64,000 bases of DNA. Origin: Anaerolineae bacterium (GTDB lineage: Bacteria > Chloroflexota > Anaerolineae > UBA4142 > SHND01). Below the pieces are notes generated by a model. It saw only the letters and a list, made by a program, of their open reading frames with translations, was not told the DNA's origin and ran no database searches. Both the position numbers and the translations under genes were made by a program. Positions 17,103 to 26,423 of this stretch are shown here, in pieces. Location of the stretch: the NCBI GenBank assembly GCA_021463195.1, contig JAJTXZ010000006.1:1-64000 (forward strand), read 5' to 3'. How positions within the stretch are numbered: position 1 is the stretch's first letter; every line of letters starts with the position of its first letter.

Positions 17103-17591
17103 TTACGACCTCCAAAACCCCACATGCACCACCCGCGCTTCATCCTCAATCGCAGGACCAAGCACCTCTACCGCGCGTCCGCCGTGCGCCAACACTTCTC
17201 GACAGCCCAACGGCAATTTATTCTCCGAATCGGGCGCAAACGCATACAACTCGGTTCCACTCAACGCGTACACCACGCGCCCAATCCCTGACCAAAAAAT
17301 CGCGCCCGCGCACATTGGGCAAGGTTCACAACTTGAATACATGGCGCATTTCGCCAATGCCGCCGCGTCGAATTTTTTACACGCCGCGCGCGCGAGATTC
17401 ATCTCCGCATGTCCCGTCGCGTCGTGTTCGGTGTTGACGGCGCTTTCGCCTTCGAGCAGCACGACACCATGTTCATCCACCAACACCGCGCCGAAAGGTT
17501 GATTGCCCTTGGCACGCGCGCGTTGCGCGATCTGAATGGCTTGGCGCAAAAATTTTTCGTCAGTTAAATTCACCAGATCCCCAATCTCCAT
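17103..17591 (-). CDS. Nucleoside/guanine-type deaminase (CDA superfamily)
   Basis: 162 aa. The zinc site is complete: GHAEMN (His ligand and catalytic Glu) and SCEPCPMC (two Cys ligands). The N-terminus FLRQAIQIAQRARAKGNQPFGAVLVD is as in guanine deaminase and tRNA adenosine deaminase relatives. GRVVYALSGTELYAF and the C-terminal VEVLGPAIEDEARVVHVGFWR point to a free-nucleobase or nucleoside deaminase rather than TadA. Exact substrate is not determined. The proposed ATG lies within a GGAGATTGGGGAT-type word repeat, so the start could also be the GTG five codons later (GDLVNLTDE). The ribosome site for the downstream Uma2 gene overlaps its 3' end. Confidence 0.85.
   Translation of the reverse strand: MEIGDLVNLTDEKFLRQAIQIAQRARAKGNQPFGAVLVDEHGVVLLEGESAVNTEHDATGHAEMNLARAACKKFDAAALAKCAMYSSCEPCPMCAGAIFWSGIGRVVYALSGTELYAFAPDSENKLPLGCREVLAHGGRAVEVLGPAIEDEARVVHVGFWRS
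17109..17148 (-). repeat. 40-bp direct repeat, copy A (3' end of deaminase gene)
   Basis: The in-gene copy of the repeat described at 16472-16511. It codes the last residues of the deaminase and sits just before the GGAGG used by the Uma2 gene. Confidence 0.8.
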
Positions 17592-17607
17592 TCTCCAATC
17601 TCCATTC

Positions 17608-18861
17608 TCACCCCATCACCGTCTCGCCGCTTTTCACGCCCTCTTTCGGAAACATATTCGCGGGCAGATTCGCGAAAATTTCAACATTGCGTCCGATGGA
17701 AATGTTTGCGGGAATCTGCGTGCGTTTGCCAATGACCGTGATGCCCGTATTCAAACGCGTGGGCGATAGTTGATTCGGCGTATTGTCGCCGTCCGCGCCC
17801 ACTTGCGCGCCCGCGCCGATATTGACACGCTTGTCCGCAATCACCCGGTCCACCATCGCGCCTTCGCCGACGTACGTATCTTTCATCAAAATCGAATCGC
17901 GCACCACCGCGCCGGGCGCAATATACACGCCCGGCCCAATCACCGAACGCGTCACCGTGCCCTCGACGCGGCAGCCATCGCACAAAAGATTTCCGTCCAC
18001 GCGCGCGTGCGCGCCGACATACACCGCCGGGCGCTCTTCGCTGCGCGTGTGAATCACCCAATCGGCGTCATACAAATCGAGCGCGGGCGTTTCGCCCAAG
18101 AGCGCCATGTTCGCTTCAAAGTACGCTTGAATCGTTCCCACATCCGCCCAGTAACCCTGAAAACTGTAACTCTGCACATGCGCGTTTTGCGTCAACGTGG
18201 GCAGCACATCGCGTCCAAAATCGTGATGCAGCAATCCTTCGCCATGCAGCCATTGTTGCAAAAACGCGCGTTTAAAGGCGTAAATGCCCATCGAAGCTTG
18301 CGAGCTGCGCGTGCGTTTCGGTTTTTCTTCAAAATGCGTCACGCGCCCATCCGAGTCGAGCGTCACCATGCCAAAACGCTGCGCGTCATGCGGATTCACC
18401 GAACGCACGCCAATCGTCACATCGGCGCGCGAATCCAAATGCGCGCGCAGCAACAAGTTATAATCCATTTTATAAATATGGTCGCCCGCGAGAATCAAAA
18501 CCGCGTCCGCCTCGCTTTCGGAAACAAATTCCAAATTAAAACGCACCGCGTCCGCCGTGCCTTCTTGCCATGTGCCTGCCGCGCCGCGCGCGCTTTGAAA
18601 AGGCTGCAAGAGCCGCACCCCCCCCCGCGCGCGGTCGAGGTCCCACGGCTTGCCAATCGCGATATGGTCATTCAGCGAACGCGGCTGATACTGCGTCAAC
18701 ACGCCGACACTGTAAATTCCCGAATTGACACAGTTGGACAACGAAAAATCAACCAGCCGATATTTTCCGCCAAACGGCACCGCCGCTTCCGCGCGATGCG
18801 AAGTAAGCACGCCAAGTCCGCGTCCTTCTCCACCCGCCAGAATCATCGCAAGAATGTTCAT
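17608..18861 (-). CDS. GlgC-like ADP-glucose pyrophosphorylase paralogue with altered active site
   Basis: 417 aa, clearly in the GlgC family: [58 protein letters not shown], and a left-handed beta-helix C-terminal domain ([20 protein letters not shown]). The N-terminal signature is degraded. Where active enzymes have G-x-R-L and R-A/S-K-P-A, this has [16 protein letters not shown], so the catalytic Lys equivalent and the Arg are replaced. A GlgD-type non-catalytic partner of the neighbouring GlgC is therefore likely. The ATG overlaps the stop of the upstream gene (TAATG), implying equal production. The gene contains a C9 run at 18617-18625. Confidence 0.85.
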   Translation of the reverse strand: MNILAMILAGGEGRGLGVLTSHRAEAAVPFGGKYRLVDFSLSNCVNSGIYSVGVLTQYQPRSLNDHIAIGKPWDLDRARGGVRLLQPFQSARGAAGTWQEGTADAVRFNLEFVSESEADAVLILAGDHIYKMDYNLLLRAHLDSRADVTIGVRSVNPHDAQRFGMVTLDSDGRVTHFEEKPKRTRSSQASMGIYAFKRAFLQQWLHGEGLLHHDFGRDVLPTLTQNAHVQSYSFQGYWADVGTIQAYFEANMALLGETPALDLYDADWVIHTRSEERPAVYVGAHARVDGNLLCDGCRVEGTVTRSVIGPGVYIAPGAVVRDSILMKDTYVGEGAMVDRVIADKRVNIGAGAQVGADGDNTPNQLSPTRLNTGITVIGKRTQIPANISIGRNVEIFANLPANMFPKEGVKSGETVMG

Positions 18862-20129
18862 TATCTCACCCCCACCGTTGTCCCGCTCGGCACATTTTCG
18901 CCAAATGCTTCAAAATCTTTTTCTTCCGCTTTCGTCACCACGACAACGTTTCGGCCCACGCGCACGCCTTGCGGAATGTGCGCGCCTTTGCCGACCACCG
19001 TAATCCCCGTATTAATTTTGTCCGGTTCTTGCGCGTTCGGTTTATTGTCTTCGCCAAAACCGAGCTGCGCGCCCGCGCCAATGACCGCTTGTTTGTCCAC
19101 AATCACGCGGTCCAATTTTGCGCCCGGACCAATCCACACATCATTCATCACCACCGCATCGCGCACCACCGCGCCTTCAGAAACATACACGCCCGGCGAC
19201 AAGACCGAATTTTCAACCTGTCCGCGAATATTTGAACCATTCGCCACCATACTCGAATGAATTTGACCCTGCAAGCCCACTTTGACCGGCGGACGTTCGG
19301 AACTCTTGGTATGAATCACCCACGATGGGTCGTCCAGATTCAACGGCGGCGTCGGCGCGAGAAACGCGAGATTCGTTTCCCAATACGACTGAATCGTTCC
19401 CACATCCACCCAATAGCCCTCAAAGGGATAGGCGTACACGCGTCCGGTTTCAATCATCCCGGGAATCACATGCTTGCCAAAATCTAAATCCAGATGATTC
19501 TTGCTCTCGCGCTCCAATTGCGCCGCGAGCGCGCGCGCGCCAAAAACATAAATGCCCATCGAAGCAAGTGTGCCCTTGTCGCGCTTTTTCGGTTTCTCGT
19601 GGAACGCTGAAATTTTCATCGTTTCGTCCACGCTCATAATGCCAAAGCGGTCCGTTTCTTCCAACGGCACATTCATCACCGCGACGGTAAGGTCGGCATT
19701 TTTTTCCTGATGAAATTTCAGCATCGGCCGATAATCCATTTTGTAAATATGGTCGCCCGACAAAATCACAACCTGATCCGCGCGCTGTTCGCGCACATCG
19801 TCCAGATTTTGATACACCGCGTCCGCCGTGCCGCCGTACCACAACTCGCGCCCGCGCGCTTGGTACGGCTGCAAGAGCCGAATCCCGCCGCGCGCGCGGT
19901 CCAAATCCCACGGCTTGCCGACACCGATGTGATCGTTCAGCGAACGCGGGCGATACTGTGTCAACACCGCGATATTGTAAATGCCCGAATTGACACAATT
20001 CGACAACGTAAAATCAATAATGCGATAACGCGCCGCGAACGGCACGGCGGGCTTGCTTCGTTCTTCCGACAACACCGACAAACGCGTCCCCGCGCCGCCA
20101 GCCATGATGATTGCGAGTACGTTTGACAT
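18861..20129 (-). CDS. glgC: Glucose-1-phosphate adenylyltransferase
   Basis: 422 aa. The full catalytic signature is present: [22 protein letters not shown], shown here within MAGGAGTRL and RSKPAVPF, with [20 protein letters not shown] (metal Asp) and a FHEKPKK loop. The beta-helix C-terminus is intact ([20 protein letters not shown]). It makes ADP-glucose from ATP and glucose-1-phosphate, the precursor for glycogen made by the synthase-like protein upstream at 20730. GAGGTGAAGC precedes the ATG. Its close paralogue follows with a TAATG overlap, so a heteromer is plausible. Confidence 0.9.
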   Translation of the reverse strand: MSNVLAIIMAGGAGTRLSVLSEERSKPAVPFAARYRIIDFTLSNCVNSGIYNIAVLTQYRPRSLNDHIGVGKPWDLDRARGGIRLLQPYQARGRELWYGGTADAVYQNLDDVREQRADQVVILSGDHIYKMDYRPMLKFHQEKNADLTVAVMNVPLEETDRFGIMSVDETMKISAFHEKPKKRDKGTLASMGIYVFGARALAAQLERESKNHLDLDFGKHVIPGMIETGRVYAYPFEGYWVDVGTIQSYWETNLAFLAPTPPLNLDDPSWVIHTKSSERPPVKVGLQGQIHSSMVANGSNIRGQVENSVLSPGVYVSEGAVVRDAVVMNDVWIGPGAKLDRVIVDKQAVIGAGAQLGFGEDNKPNAQEPDKINTGITVVGKGAHIPQGVRVGRNVVVVTKAEEKDFEAFGENVPSGTTVGVR

Positions 20130-20166
20130 GCTTCACCTCAAATGGATTAACCACGGATAACACGGA

Positions 20167-20594
20167 TTACGCGGATAAAAACCCAAAATATATGCTGTTT
20201 CCTTTTGTTTCGGAGTTCCGTGTTGATTCTTCTGCGCCATTCGAGTTCACGGCGCGAACCAAAATTGAATAAAGCCCCAGTTCAAATTTTGTCGCATTCA
20301 AATAGTTAAAGAGCTGGGCTTCATCGTGATTGGTCAGACCTTCGATCGCTTTCAATTCCACAATTATTTTTTCATAACACGCAAAATCAGGGTTATATTT
20401 TTTCTTGAGCGGACGCCCTTTATAGCGCACCTGTAACTCTGGCTGCGGAACATTTGGAACTGCGCGCAACCCCAATTCAATCTCCATCGCTTCTTGATAA
20501 ACTGCTTTTAAAAATCCAGGACCCAATTCATTATAACCTCCATTGCTGCGCCAATGATCAGTCCAGTTTCTTTGCGATAAAGCACATCTGGCAT
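20167..20594 (-). pseudogene. GxxExxY protein gene with a single-base frameshift
   Basis: The 119-aa frame from 20526 (GPGFLKAVYQEAMEIELGL, then YNPDFACYEKIIVELKAIEG with the PD-(D/E)XK-like D...E-x-K) lacks the usual N-terminus. That N-terminus is present upstream in another frame from an ATG at 20594 with GAGGAG before it: MPDVLYRKETGLIIGAAMEV. The family sequence there should continue with a Tyr or His, then NELGPGFL. One missing T near 20534 (GTTAT where GTTTAT is expected) restores a normal protein of about 142 aa. This is either a recent inactivating mutation or a sequencing error. Family function is unknown. Confidence 0.8.
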
Positions 20595-20640
20595 TTTTAT
20601 TCTCCTCATCCGCGTTATTCGTGTTATCCGCGGTTCCTAG

Positions 20641-20732
20641 ACCAGTTTCCGATTTGATTTAGGGGACAGACCCTTTGGGTTTCCGAAAACCCAAAGGGTC
20701 TTTTACCTTGGACCAAACAGGAATTCGCTCTA
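20641..20732. repeat. 92-bp palindromic dispersed repeat, copy 1
   Basis: The same 92-bp element occurs at 36319-36410 in the same orientation, differing at roughly one position in ten. The centre is a hairpin CTTTGGGTTT/AAACCCAAAG with a 4-nt loop. The outer parts (TTGATTTAGG, AGTTTCC/GGAATT) are degenerate inverted repeats. The element ends in the stop codon of the GT5 gene. On the plus strand the hairpin is followed by TTTTA, and on the minus strand it is not followed by a T-run. Confidence 0.85.
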
Positions 20733-22487
20733 AAAAAGATTTTCCAACGCCGGCAGCAGCTGCTCCTCCGCCACCACCTTCCACGACATTTTTTCCGCTA
20801 ACGCATATCCATCTTGCAGCAGCGTCCACGCGTCATGTCCCTGTCTGGGCAAACGTTCCATGATTTTTTGCGCCGCGCGATAACTTTCCGTCGCTTCGAT
20901 TTGGTCGCGCTCGTAACTGCCAATATTCAACAGCGCGCGCGCGTTCGGATAACTCCATCCATACGGCAGCGTAATATAATCCGCCAGCACAATATTGTTC
21001 AATGTCAGCCCGCCATATTTTTCAATCGCATACGCGCAGCCGCACGCCGTGCTCAAACAGCACAACGCGCCAAACGTCAACGGTTCCAGCTGCGCGATAC
21101 CGAACGGCTCATAAATACTCTGCCCAAATTCCAAATCCGCCCCGCGCCGAATATCCATGAATTCCATCGCCGCCGGCATTCGTCCGCCGCAGCGGTCGCG
21201 GCTCCAGCCGAATTGATTCGACAGCACAATGCGGCTCGCCCGCGCGCGCGCATTAAATTCTTGAATATGCCGATAATAATCAATCTCCAGCCCCACCAAA
21301 TCGCCATTCCCCGCGCGATGATTCACGGGCCAACCGTACTCGCGCTCCCAGCGCCACACCTCGTCCGCAGAACGCCCCGCCGGAATTGTCGTACTCAACG
21401 TAAACAGCGTCGCGCTTTCGCCGCGCGCCGCGAGCATATTATCCAAATGCTCCATCACGCGCAGATCGCGCCACAGCGCTTTCGACAGCACCATGCGCGG
21501 CACGTGCGAAAACACCCACGTCGGACGAAAGCCCAACAAATTTTGCGCGTACGCCGCGAGATGGTCCTTGCTAATCCAGCGTTGATCGAGATTGAGCGTT
21601 TGCGCCGGCACGCCGTTGTACACGAGCGAGATCGGACGCCGCGCGAATTGCGGCGACAAGAAGCGCAGCTCGCTCATTGTCAGATCGCTCACCGCGAGAA
21701 ACGCGTCGAACCCGCCCGCCGCGTTCAACATCGCGTGCCGATAATTTCGCGTTTGGTCGCCGAACAAATCGGACACATATAAATTTTCTTGGCGCGCGCG
21801 TTTCAACACATTATAAAAACGCGTATCGTGACCGCGATCCCCTTCCACCAATGGACGCATCGTCGCGACTTCGTGCGCGTAAAAAACCATTTTATATGCG
21901 CCCGGCTGTCGGTGCAGCGCCGCAAAAGCCATCGGCAAACCCAACCATTCATGCGCGAGCAGCGCCGCGCGCCCCGGCTGCCAATTCACCAACGCGCCCA
22001 GCGCGGCAAAACTCGGCGCCGCGGCGGCGAGATACCAGTTGTATTCGCCGTCGCTTTCATAACGAAATGAATTAATGCCAAATTGTTCCGAGAAAAAATA
22101 TTTCGTCTCGCTCACACTCGCGGGATTCGCATTATGCGGGTCGAGCAGCAAAACTTCATGTTCGTATTTTCCAAATTTCTTTTTCCCGTAAACGATATAC
22201 ACATGATAATCGCGCTCCACCTGATTGAACGCGCGCGCAAGCTCCGGCGCCACCGCATTCTCGCCGCGCCAGGTCAAGTATTCGGCGCGAAATTTATTGT
22301 TTGGCGCGAACAAACGCGTCATATCCAAATCGTCCGCCGTGTTGAGCGGCCCAACCAGAATAGTGCGTTTCACCTTTTCGTTGTACGCGGGCTGCGCCAA
22401 TAAACCATCCAGCACCGCGCCGATGCCGCCCAGTTTGATGCCTGCTTCATGCGTCGAATGAACGACGAGCTCGAGAGAAAATGTCAT
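20730..22487 (-). CDS. Glycogen/starch synthase-like glycosyltransferase (GT5-type)
   Basis: 585 aa. MTFSLELVVHSTHEAGIKLGGIGAVLDGLL matches the N-terminal nucleotide-sugar site of glycogen synthases in its pattern HE(A)G-x-K-x-GGIG. LLAHEWLGLPMAF is the HDW-like acceptor motif, and SIYEPFGIAQLEPLTFGAL is the C-terminal GT-B motif E-P-x-G-x-x-x-L-E. Insertions make it longer than GlgA (about 480 aa), so it belongs to an uncharacterised GT5-like branch. It probably uses ADP-glucose from the GlgC pair encoded downstream in the same direction. The start at 22487 has AAGG upstream and opens the conserved strand. The stop lies in a palindromic repeat. Confidence 0.8.
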   Translation of the reverse strand: MTFSLELVVHSTHEAGIKLGGIGAVLDGLLAQPAYNEKVKRTILVGPLNTADDLDMTRLFAPNNKFRAEYLTWRGENAVAPELARAFNQVERDYHVYIVYGKKKFGKYEHEVLLLDPHNANPASVSETKYFFSEQFGINSFRYESDGEYNWYLAAAAPSFAALGALVNWQPGRAALLAHEWLGLPMAFAALHRQPGAYKMVFYAHEVATMRPLVEGDRGHDTRFYNVLKRARQENLYVSDLFGDQTRNYRHAMLNAAGGFDAFLAVSDLTMSELRFLSPQFARRPISLVYNGVPAQTLNLDQRWISKDHLAAYAQNLLGFRPTWVFSHVPRMVLSKALWRDLRVMEHLDNMLAARGESATLFTLSTTIPAGRSADEVWRWEREYGWPVNHRAGNGDLVGLEIDYYRHIQEFNARARASRIVLSNQFGWSRDRCGGRMPAAMEFMDIRRGADLEFGQSIYEPFGIAQLEPLTFGALCCLSTACGCAYAIEKYGGLTLNNIVLADYITLPYGWSYPNARALLNIGSYERDQIEATESYRAAQKIMERLPRQGHDAWTLLQDGYALAEKMSWKVVAEEQLLPALENLF

Positions 22488-22571
22488 GAGTGAATGCCTT
22501 GAGAAGAGATATTTATTTTGAAAACCGGCGCGCCTGAAAAACACGACAATCCTTTTTCAAAACACGCGTCT

Positions 22572-22600
22572 ATCTTAAGGATTCCATTGAACACTGTCAA
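22572..22600 (-). promoter_or_regulatory. Sigma70-type promoter of the glycogen-synthase-like gene
   Basis: Minus strand TTGACA (22595-22600), 17 nt, then TAAGAT (22572-22577), about 85 nt before the ATG at 22487. The rest of the 22488-22692 spacer shows no gene. Confidence 0.55.
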
Positions 22601-22692
22601 TGGCTGTCCCAAGAAAACTGAAAACGCAAACCGGCCAGTTCATCACCAACGAATTGCGACCGCCTACGAATGTTCCAAATTCATTTACCGCA

Positions 22693-24543
22693 TCACGCGT
22701 CCCAAATCATTTTCTCGGCGCGCGCCCCAAAAATTTCGCGCCGCGTCAAATCGTTCAACGTGTTTGCCAAAGCAGTCGCAATATTTTGCGCGGCGCGCCC
22801 TTGCCGTTCCGCCGCCGCGGCGCGCCCTTGCGCGCGATAAAGCCGCGACAACAGCGCCGCGCTTTGCCATTCCCACGCAGGTTGATTCAAAGCGCGTGAC
22901 CGGGCGCGCGCCGCCAACAGCAAACTCTCGGCTTGGGGCAGCTCGGCTTTTTGCAGCATTGCCTGCGCGCGCAAAAGCCAAAGACGCGGAATCACCGTCG
23001 TTACCTTTGAATCAAGCGTATCGCGCAGCAAAAGCGCCAGGATTTCCAACGCGCGGTCTGTTTCCCGGCGCGCCAACGCGAGCTCTGCGCGCGCCGCCCA
23101 CACCTGTCGTTTTGCGACGCTCTGCGCGGGAGCGTTTTGCGGCAACGCCGCGTCCAAAAGCTCCGCCGCGCGCGTTAGCTGCTTTTGCGCAATCAAATTG
23201 GATGCGAGGAAACCGCTGCCGGTGAGCATCCAATGCTTGGATCCCAATTCACGCGCCAAATCCAACGCGGTTTCCAGATACGGCTGCGCGGTTTCAAAAT
23301 TCAACAGTTGCGTCAGGATTTCGCCATACAACATAGTCGCGCCGACAAACCATTGCCGATGCTTGATTTCGCGCGCAATCTCAAACGCCATATTTTCAAA
23401 AGTCAACGCGCGTTCGTATGCGCCGTTCGCCGCCAACCCTTCGCCCAACACCATCAAGCCGAACGCTTCGCCCGAACGCCAGCCCAGTTGTCGCAGCTCT
23501 TGCAAAATTTCAGCGCCGTCGTGACGCGCCCCGCGCGAGTCCGACGGCGCCGCCACTGTATTTCCCTGCAACAACGCGTATTTCAAATTGCCGACAATCC
23601 GCATGTTGGCGATTGCCAACGGATCGCGCAAAGTTTCAAATAATCCCAGCGCCGCGTTCGCGTATTTCTCTGCCGCCAGATAATCCGCGCCAATCCAACT
23701 CGCCATGCACAATAAATCTTGGGTCTCGGCAACGCCGCGCGCATCGTTCAATGACTCGAACATGGACAGCGCTTCGACATGATACGACACCGCGCGCTGC
23801 GGTTCGTCATTATTCACATGCCAGTTGCCGACGCGATTTAGCGAATGCGCAATGCGCGCCGCGTCTTGGCTCGCGCGCGCCAAGACGAGCGCCGTCTCGG
23901 AATATTCGCCTGCGCGCGCGTAATCGCGCGCGGTCCACGCATAACCCAAATCCATCAAACATTGCCATTCAGCATACGCATCGCCTGCTTGGCGCGCAAT
24001 CGTCAACGCGCGTTCCAAATCCGCGCGCGCCTTGTCAAATTCTCCAATGCGTTCGTACACCATACCGCGCGCGCGATACAACGAATCGCGCGTCTCCGCT
24101 TTTAATTCTTCTGCCGCATCCAGCGCGCGCGTATAAAAATCTAACGCTTCATAATTCGCGTAACGGGCGGCCGCCGCTTGAGCGGCGCGTTGAAAATAAT
24201 GCAGCGCGCGCATCGTCTCTCCCGCCGCTTGAAAATGTTCGGCGAGACGCGGCGCGAGTTCCGCCGCGCGTTCGGGATACAACCGTTCCAATGTTTGCGC
24301 GACCAACCGATGCAAACGTTTGCGTTCGTTTTTCAAAAGCGACGCATACGCGGTATCTTGCGTCAACACATGCTTGAACCAATACGCGTCCTCTGCTTCT
24401 TCAGCCCAGCGAATCAACTGCGCGTTTTGAATTTGGTTCAGCGCATTGGCAAGCGGTTCCGTCCGAAAATCAAAATTCATTTCACCCCATCGCATCGGCG
24501 GCATTGTAATCAATGCCAGCGTTCCCCTATTCCGTTTCGCCAT
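22693..24543 (-). CDS. Orphan C-terminal TPR half of the cyclase/AAA-ATPase family (tail 3)
   Basis: 616 aa, TPR repeats nearly throughout (GEFDKARADLERALTIARQ, GAYERALTFENMAFEIARE). It starts just before YWFKHVLTQDTAYASLLKNE, then RKRLHRLVAQTLERLYPERA. In complete family members that motif lies in the middle of the protein, directly after the AAA ATPase; here there is no cyclase or P-loop. It is homologous to the next two genes and shares with the 26424 gene a 52-bp DNA block with one difference (24309-24360). The start is uncertain: the ATG at 24543 has no clear ribosome site and internal ATGs exist. It could be a displaced tail or a protein acting in trans. Confidence 0.75.
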   Translation of the reverse strand: MAKRNRGTLALITMPPMRWGEMNFDFRTEPLANALNQIQNAQLIRWAEEAEDAYWFKHVLTQDTAYASLLKNERKRLHRLVAQTLERLYPERAAELAPRLAEHFQAAGETMRALHYFQRAAQAAAARYANYEALDFYTRALDAAEELKAETRDSLYRARGMVYERIGEFDKARADLERALTIARQAGDAYAEWQCLMDLGYAWTARDYARAGEYSETALVLARASQDAARIAHSLNRVGNWHVNNDEPQRAVSYHVEALSMFESLNDARGVAETQDLLCMASWIGADYLAAEKYANAALGLFETLRDPLAIANMRIVGNLKYALLQGNTVAAPSDSRGARHDGAEILQELRQLGWRSGEAFGLMVLGEGLAANGAYERALTFENMAFEIAREIKHRQWFVGATMLYGEILTQLLNFETAQPYLETALDLARELGSKHWMLTGSGFLASNLIAQKQLTRAAELLDAALPQNAPAQSVAKRQVWAARAELALARRETDRALEILALLLRDTLDSKVTTVIPRLWLLRAQAMLQKAELPQAESLLLAARARSRALNQPAWEWQSAALLSRLYRAQGRAAAAERQGRAAQNIATALANTLNDLTRREIFGARAEKMIWDA

Positions 24544-24593
24544 AAATGCTTGACATTGGCGATAGAATTTTGCGGAGAAACCAACCTATCCCG

Positions 24594-24609
24594 CAAGAAA
24601 ATTTTCTTG
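24594..24609. promoter_or_regulatory. 16-bp perfect palindrome in the spacer between tails 2 and 3
   Basis: CAAGAAAATTTTCTTG lies in the 118-bp gap 24544-24661. It could be an operator or a recombination-associated site; no function is shown. The rest of the gap has no gene and no certain promoter. Confidence 0.4.
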
Positions 24610-24661
24610 AAACTGTAAAGCGACTTTGGCGAGATGGAATAACGCGACGCGCGAATTTGAT

Positions 24662-26413
24662 TCATAATTGCCCTTGCGCGCGTTCCAAAAATCCCGCGCG
24701 ATATTTTTCCGGCGCGCGCGCGGCGATATAATCAATCAATACGCGCGCTTGCGCTCGTAATGCTTGCGCGTTTTCCAAATTACCGCGCGTTGTTTCCAAA
24801 CGCGCCGACGTCGCGAGAATTTGCCACAAACCCCACCGCGCATTGAGCTCTGTCGCCAACGCGCGCGCTTGCGTCAATATTCGCGCCGCCTCCGCCAAGC
24901 GTTCCAAACCAGTCAACGCCCGCGCTTGCGCAAGCATGACTTGGGGCAGCCGGTGACGCAGCGTCGAACGCTCCGCGTACGCGCGCAGTTGCTCGCACAG
25001 AGCGAGCGCGTCCGCGAAATTTTCCTCTGCCAATTCCAACTCGACTTGGCTGCGCAGCGCGTCCGCCACATACATTGGATTGGTATCCATTTCCAGCGCG
25101 CGCGGCGTATCCGCCAAGATCCGCCGCGCGCGTTCCAACTCGCCTTGCGCCATCACCGCTTGAGCGAACGCGCTCGCCGCGACAAGATGCATCGAAGGAA
25201 AACGCAGCCTTGCCTCCTCCAACGCCAGTTCGCTCAATTCGACTCCGCGCGTCGCGTCGCCGAAATCGCTAGCCAAGCGCGCCAACTGACTACGCGTCAT
25301 GAGCAGCGCCGGCGGAAACGCGCGTCCACCCAATTCAATCGCCGCTAACATCACGCGTTCCGCCGTTTCGATTTCGCCCAGTTCGACGTACGCTTCGCCG
25401 ACCCATGCTTGCGCAAACGCTTCATTCCATTCGTTGCCAATTTCGCGGCTCAACTTGACACCCTCTTGCGATGCGACAACCGCTTCCGCATATTCGCCGG
25501 CAAAGAGCTGATTCATCGCCGCATAGCCGTAATTGCCGCTCAACATCGGCATATTGTCCAGCTCGCGCCACATTGCGCGCGCTTGCAGATTGGCTTGCTT
25601 GCCAAGTTCGGATTCGCCCGCGTAATAGTACATGGGCGAGAGGTCGTTCAGCACGTACGCCAAACGTTCGCGCAAATTGTTTTCTTGCGCAATCTCAAGC
25701 GCCTCTTTACCATACTGAAAGGCGCGCTGAAAGCTGATGCCGACGCGCGAATGCATCAACATTAAATTCCACAAAATTTTTGCTTGCGCGGCTTTGTCGT
25801 CCAACGCTCGCGCCAATTCCAACGCGCGGTCATTTAATGCTTGCGCGCGCGCGATGTCGTGCGCCGCGCTGGGAATTGAGCGAATGGTCGCTTGCGCCAT
25901 CAGCGCGGCGAGTTCCAACGCCGAGTCCGCGCGCGCCGCGCTCTGCGCAAGCAAGGCATCATAATTTTCGAGCGCGGCTTGAAAATCACCCATGACCTCC
26001 ATGACGCGCCCGCGTTTCAAATACAATTCTTGCAGCTGCGCGCCCGGCGCGTGCGTCTTGAGCGCCAGATTCAGCGCGCGGGTGTAACAGGTCAACGCTT
26101 CCGCGCGCGCGTTGATGCGGCGCGCCGTATCGCCCGACAATTCCGCGTATTCGAGCGTTTTCGCGTCATTGCCCGCTTCGGCAAAATGCCGCGCCAACAC
26201 GGGCGCCAGCTCGGCGCGTTGTTCGGGATAGACGCGTTCCAACGCTTCGCCGACAAGCCGATGCAAACGTTTGCGTTCTTGCAACAAGAGCGACGCATAC
26301 GCGGTATCTTGGACGAGCGCGTGTTTAAAAAGATACGTCAAATCCTCTTCGCGCAGCCGCCGCGTCAATTCGCTAGCTTCGAGTTGATTCAAATTCGAAA
26401 TGAGCTTGGTCAT
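24662..26413 (-). CDS. Orphan C-terminal TPR half of the cyclase/AAA-ATPase family (tail 2)
   Basis: 583 aa. It begins MTKLISNLNQLEASELTRRL, then TYLFKHALVQDTAYASLLLQ and ERKRLHRLVGEALERVYPEQ, the linker that follows the ATPase in full-length relatives. The remainder is TPR (GDFQAALENYDALLAQ, GEIETAERVMLAAIELG). It ends ARAPEKYRAGFLERAQGQL, similar to the end of tail 1. It carries a diverged form of the 52-bp block at 26259-26310. It lies only 10 bp after the stop of tail 1, with no ribosome site visible before its ATG, so translation may depend on coupling or fail altogether. The ligand-sensing role of such TPR parts is inferred. Confidence 0.75.
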   Translation of the reverse strand: MTKLISNLNQLEASELTRRLREEDLTYLFKHALVQDTAYASLLLQERKRLHRLVGEALERVYPEQRAELAPVLARHFAEAGNDAKTLEYAELSGDTARRINARAEALTCYTRALNLALKTHAPGAQLQELYLKRGRVMEVMGDFQAALENYDALLAQSAARADSALELAALMAQATIRSIPSAAHDIARAQALNDRALELARALDDKAAQAKILWNLMLMHSRVGISFQRAFQYGKEALEIAQENNLRERLAYVLNDLSPMYYYAGESELGKQANLQARAMWRELDNMPMLSGNYGYAAMNQLFAGEYAEAVVASQEGVKLSREIGNEWNEAFAQAWVGEAYVELGEIETAERVMLAAIELGGRAFPPALLMTRSQLARLASDFGDATRGVELSELALEEARLRFPSMHLVAASAFAQAVMAQGELERARRILADTPRALEMDTNPMYVADALRSQVELELAEENFADALALCEQLRAYAERSTLRHRLPQVMLAQARALTGLERLAEAARILTQARALATELNARWGLWQILATSARLETTRGNLENAQALRAQARVLIDYIAARAPEKYRAGFLERAQGQL

Positions 26414-26423
26414 CGTAAAAATT

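Noticed and set aside
17770-19260. Long open frame on the plus strand opposite the two glgC genes (also long opposite frames at 23418, 2903 and elsewhere)
   Set aside because: The composition (Arg/His-rich, no motif) is what the GCGCG codon bias leaves opposite a real gene; the minus-strand genes are certain.
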